Origin: Corynespora cassiicola
Lineage: Eukaryota > Ascomycota > Dothideomycetes > Pleosporales > Corynesporascaceae
Direction: 5' to 3'
Assembly (NCBI GenBank): GCA_022059125.1
Contig: JAEUWY010000001.1
Coordinates: 2,790,001 to 2,854,000, forward strand
Length of the DNA: 64,000 bases
Both the position numbers and the translations under genes were made by a program. Positions 59,930-64,000 of this stretch are shown here, in pieces (the first letter of the stretch is position 1; each line of letters opens with the position of its first letter). Below the pieces are notes generated by a model, which worked only from the letters and a program-made list of their open reading frames with translations, was not told where the DNA came from and searched no databases.

Positions 59930-60565
59930 ATGCGCTCTTTCGTTGCTATCGCTGCGCTCCTCCCCGCTGTTCTTGCCTGGAACTCCAAGATCTGCAATGG
60001 CGTAGGAGGTTGCGTTGGCACGACTTGGTCGGTTGATCATCCCTTCCGTTGCCCTGACGGCACCAGATTGAACAGCCAGCAAACGGCTTCCAACTCTATC
60101 GATACCAGCAATGGTTCTTATGAGGTCATCACCAAGGCGGAGTTCCCCACCTCTTGCCTGAGGGGCGTCGCTCCCGCTGACACCGACGTCCTTCTTGTAT
60201 GTTTTGTACCGTGATACCAGAAAAGTCCTTGTACTAATCGTGCCGATAGCTTCACCACACAGAGTTTGGACAGAAGATGTATGTCTTCATGACTGAGACT
60301 TGCACCCACACGAACCCCATTGTTGGAGATTGCTACTTGAACAACCCCAACCCCTCTACGTAAGCATTCATCCAGCCTTTGTTGAATATAGGGCCCTAAC
60401 GACTCGTTACGCAGGACCACTATCTGCCAGCTCGTTGACACCAATGGCGAGAACTGCGCCATGAACCCTGACGCTGGCGAATGTGAGAGGTGGGGAACTG
60501 CGGCTGGTCGTACCCAGTGCGAGGGATGGACTCCTGACCAGGTTGAGGAGCCAACCCCCTTCTAA
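59930..60565 (+). CDS. Small secreted cysteine-rich protein
   Basis: Exons 59930-60196, 60250-60359, 60415-60565 (175 residues, phases 0 and 2). Residues 1-16 are a signal peptide (RSFVAIAALLPAVLA). The mature part has ten cysteines (22, 28, 41, 76, 107, 117, 130, 140, 149, 161), an even number consistent with five disulfides. There is one N-glycosylation site near residue 61. No domain is recognised. Size, secretion and cysteine content fit an effector or an apoplast-stable protein, and the TATA box suggests strong, regulated expression. Function unknown. Confidence 0.8.
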
Positions 60566-61727
60566 ATCCGAGATGCTTTTTGGAGGTGGACCATAGATCC
60601 GGGGAGCTCTTAGTTTCGAATGTACATATTAACTATACTCGACATGTTTAAATATTGTATCAATGTGTTTTAGAGCATTCTGTTGTCTCTGGGGCATCTT
60701 TGACTTTTTGTCTTGTTGGTGAAAATGTTGGGATGTCAAAAACCGCTCAGGAAGGCCATGTCGAGTGCAATACAACCCTCGGTGAGCGGATCACAGTTTC
60801 AGTTCGGTACCCTGTTCGTTCGTTTTTCGCTCTGGCTATTCTGTCTTCGGTAAAGCGTCAAAAGCCTGTGGCAATATTCTAGCATAGCCTTATCAGTCCT
60901 AATAGAAGACGAGGAGAGCGGTTTCGGGTACTTTTTCCTCATTTCGACTGTGGCCGTTGAAGCAATGTTGTCGACGCGGTCATATACACTGGCCCGTGAA
61001 CTCTAAAACAAAGCAAAATCTTGAGAAAGAACATTCGATATAGTACAAACGAGTGTCTTGGTATTCTGGAAGCCCAAAGATGTGTCCAGTTGAGAAGTTG
61101 AGTGAGTCTCTCAGGCTTAGTAAGCCGAGGTTAAACAGTCTTTTAAACATACGTAAACCCGGTCGTCGGGACAAACGGCAAAAAATTTCCTTCCGCGTCA
61201 CCACAATATATGAAACCGTGCGTTCGTACATGGACGCCACATCCCAATCCGTGGTGCAAACCATCACTTGTGTGGACATCATCTCTGTGTTGCGGCAGGT
61301 GATCATTGCCAGGCCGCGGGGCTATATCGGCCGGATGATATTTCCCCAGATTCTCCCCGCAAATTGAACGGTACATTTACGGGGGTTGTGCTTGCCATTG
61401 GTGGAAATAGACCTTATTCTTTCGAGCTCGAGCATTGTGGCATCGACCATGAACATCAGAGCATTGATTGTTTCTTCCGTGAACCTGACGAGAACGCCAA
61501 ATCCCCAAGTTTGGCCGCGCTATGCTTGTTGATTCGAGGACATGAAACTCTCCATTATTTCCGAGGTGGAGAAATTTCGTCCTGAACAAATCACGACTAC
61601 GCGTCACGCCAATGGCTGTCTACCTGAGTACGAACTTGAAATCGTATATAAAGTCTTCAAATGCTAAGCATTGAAGCCAAGCAGCCAAGCCTCGAATCCC
61701 ATCATCAAGCTTTCGTTCATTTACAAG
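60566..61727. other. Intergenic region
   Basis: Between two co-directional secreted-protein genes. ORFs around 60980-61607 overlap one another on both strands and lack support. The last 85 bp are the polygalacturonase core promoter. Confidence 0.5.
61645..61652 (+). promoter_or_regulatory. TATA box of the polygalacturonase gene
   Basis: TATATAAA lies about 83 bp upstream of ATG 61728. Confidence 0.6.
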
Positions 61728-62969
61728 ATGCACTCCTCTCTTGTTGCGTTGATCGCGTCCCTTGCGACGTCGGTTCTGGCCGCCCCGGCCCCAGAAGTCA
61801 CCCCTGCCCCTAATGCTGCTGCGGTAGCCAAGCGAGCCACCAGCTGCACCTTTTCAGGGTCAGCTGGCGCGGCATCGGCCAGCCAGTCGGCAAAGTCCTG
61901 CGCCACCATGGTCCTCTCTAATGTGGCTGTACCCTCTGGCACCACCCTTGACCTCTCTGGCCTTGCCGATGGCACCACTGTCATCTTCCAAGGTACAACT
62001 ACATGGGGTTACAAGGAATGGGCCGGCCCTTTGATTCAGATTGGAGGTAACAAGATTACTGTCAAAGGTGCCTCTGGTGCAGTCCTGAACCCCGATGGTG
62101 CTCGCTGGTGGGATGGTGAGGGTGGCAATGGTGGCAAGACGAAGCCCAAGTTCTTTGCTGCCCACGACCTTACCGACTCGTCCATTACCAGCATCAACAT
62201 CAAGAACACCCCAGTGCAGGCTGTCAGTATCGCTGGCTGCGATGGGCTCACCATTACCGACATGACTATTGACGATTCCGATGGGGATGCCAACAGTCTC
62301 GGCCACAACACTGACGGCTTCGACATTGGCACCAGCTCAAATGTCATCATTACTGGAGCCAAGGTTTACAACCAGGATGATTGCGTTGCCGTCAACTCTG
62401 GAACGGTGAGCTGAAGCGCATTCTCTCGAGTGTTTTGATCTAATATTTCCAAGGACATTACTTTCAAGAATGGCCTCTGCTCCGGAGGTCACGGTCTTTC
62501 CATTGGATCTGTTGGTGGCCGTTCAAGTAACATTGTCGATACTGTCACCTTCTCGGGTAGCACTGTTCAAAGCTCTACCAACGGTAAATTTAGCCTCAAC
62601 TTCCTTCAAATTCCAAACTGAGCAACTCTAGGTATCCGCATCAAGGCCTCTGTTGGGAAGACTGGAGAGATCAAGGGTGTCACTTACAGTGACATTACAC
62701 TCAAGTCGATTTCCAAGTACGGTATCCTCATCGAGCAAAACTACGATGGCGGTGACCTGAAGGGTACCGCGACGAGCGGCATTCCCATCACTGGTCTGAC
62801 TCTGAATGGCATCTCGGGAGCCGGTGCTGTTTCCAGCAGCGGTTATGATGTTGTCATCACTTGTGGAAGCGGTGCCTGCACTGGCTGGACCTGGACTGGT
62901 GTCAATGTCACTGGTGGAAAAACATATGGCAGCTGCAGCAACGTTCCTAGCGTCACCAAGTGCTCTTAA
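61728..62969 (+). CDS. Endopolygalacturonase (GH28)
   Basis: Exons 61728-62405, 62454-62583, 62632-62969 (381 residues, all in phase). The signal peptide is residues 1-19. A propeptide ends at Lys-Arg 35-36, a Kex2 site just before ATSC. The four GH28 signatures are present: NTDGFD (194-199), QDDC (216-219), GHGLSIGS (from 238, His 239) and RIK (272-274). Catalytic acids are the aspartates in NTD and QDD. The right-handed beta-helix repeats are visible as regular hydrophobic/Asn spacing. The enzyme hydrolyses the homogalacturonan backbone of pectin outside the cell. Length and cysteine pattern match fungal endo-enzymes rather than exo-enzymes. Confidence 0.96.
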
Positions 62970-64000
62970 GCTGCGAGGTTGCACACGCAGTACGCAACGC
63001 ACAACCGATGCTGATATGGCTGGGCTATGACATGAAGGGTTTTTGAATGTGGTTGAAGGTCTGACCATAAGACTTTTATGGCTTCATTGTGTATATTCGA
63101 TGGCTTCGAGAAGCAGGTATAAAATGGATATTTCTCGTCCACATCTCGACTTTTCTGCTGTGATAACATAGTTCAAAGTTGTTTCAGCTTTTTATCTGAA
63201 AAAAATGTGACACTACACATGGTCATTTGATGGTTTTCCACTTCACTAAGATCGAGCGCATCTTAACTCAACCACGAAACATCGTACATGCGTTGAATCC
63301 GAATGGCACATTTGGATGGCTTTCCTCTCTCTAAAGTTTATACAACTAAAGAATCAGCTAAACTGACGAATGCTATAGCATGGTATTCTGGGTTTACAGA
63401 CTGGCTCATCCTTACCATTCCGGAGTTCATAAAGATCCAAAGACTCCTTTGCTAAAAGATGACCCCAGTCAAGGAATGGAATTTTAAAATCTAAAAGCGT
63501 ACATACGAAACTGGATGAGAATCAGCTTTATTATAGCTTCGCAGCTTCCTCCCTATATGAAGGCGTGCAGTGTAACTGGCTAAAATATCAGAAAAAGGCA
63601 TGCACTCATCCACGTTGACGTTTCTAGCTTGTTCAAAAACCATCATTTCTCAGATGTATAGGAAGATTACTAGTCTTGAAATCTATAATAGAGGGAGCAT
63701 GAACACAAAACAACCTACTTTGAGAGCGTGAATCGGTTAGAGACATTAAGTTCAATTGACTCTGTCTGTCTCTCGACCTTCTTATCTTCATCCCTTAAAG
63801 CAATAGATCCTAATGCTACGAGTTCTCAATTTGAAATTTGAGAGGGATATCTGATATGTGATTCCCGAACCTTACGCTTTATCGTTCGAATAAAAGTTCA
63901 GCCGCGTCTACCGTATGATTGACCATTCTCCCCTTTTGACACTGAACTAAGCCTCAGAGCCTATCTATGAGCAGGCGAGGGCCGAAAATGTCAAGAGTAC
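62970..64000. other. AT-rich gene-free right edge
   Basis: 3' flank of the polygalacturonase gene and about 900 bp of AT-rich DNA without credible ORFs. Confidence 0.6.

Noticed and set aside
60980..61607. ORFs of 75-108 codons upstream of the polygalacturonase gene
   Set aside because: Mutually overlapping on both strands and without recognisable features.

Overview
This window is nuclear DNA of a filamentous ascomycete (Pezizomycotina; a Dothideomycete-type genome is my best guess, from inference only). Genes carry short introns of about 40-90 nt with GTRNGT donors, CTAAC/CTGAC branch points and YAG acceptors. Families are typically fungal: SAT4-type rhodopsin-like membrane protein, Zn2Cys6 regulator, CorA-like protein, secreted M6, M14 and A1 proteases, GH28 and GH51 enzymes. 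No rRNA, tRNA, CRISPR array or intact transposon was recognised.

Layout. 1-10 kb: a partial ORF, an alcohol acetyltransferase-like protein (-), a SAT4-type membrane protein (-), an APC-family permease (+) and a secreted M14 carboxypeptidase (-). 11.0-28.9 kb: an alcohol dehydrogenase relic, then an AT-richer block of eight or nine unfamiliar genes. Six of them (A, B, D, E, F, G) share one three-block domain, a seventh (C) looks like a divergent member, and an eighth (H) shares a second domain with the C-terminus of G. I do not recognise this family; it is the main candidate for something undescribed. 29.5-41 kb: a CFEM-like protein with a huge methionine-rich insert, an M6 metalloprotease, a Cld1/ABHD5-type hydrolase, Spo7 and a CorA-like protein. 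41.7-50.5 kb: agmatinase (-), Zn2Cys6 factor (+), MATE transporter (-) and copper amine oxidase (+), arranged as two divergent pairs; together they read as an agmatine/putrescine catabolic cluster. 50.7-54.9 kb: GH51 arabinofuranosidase (-) and a sugar transporter (+) share a divergent promoter. 56.4-63 kb: aspartic protease (-), a 10-cysteine small secreted protein (+) and endopolygalacturonase (+), with long gene-poor spacers.

Taken together, the right half (arabinofuranosidase, sugar transporter, polygalacturonase, secreted proteases, small secreted protein) fits a plant-associated or plant-debris-degrading lifestyle. The middle block looks like a lineage-restricted nuclear gene family expanded by local duplication. 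Its members carry basic, AT-hook-like or Asn/Gln/Pro-rich tails. Exon boundaries given here were derived by reading splice signals and checking phase; all complete multi-exon models sum to a multiple of three.
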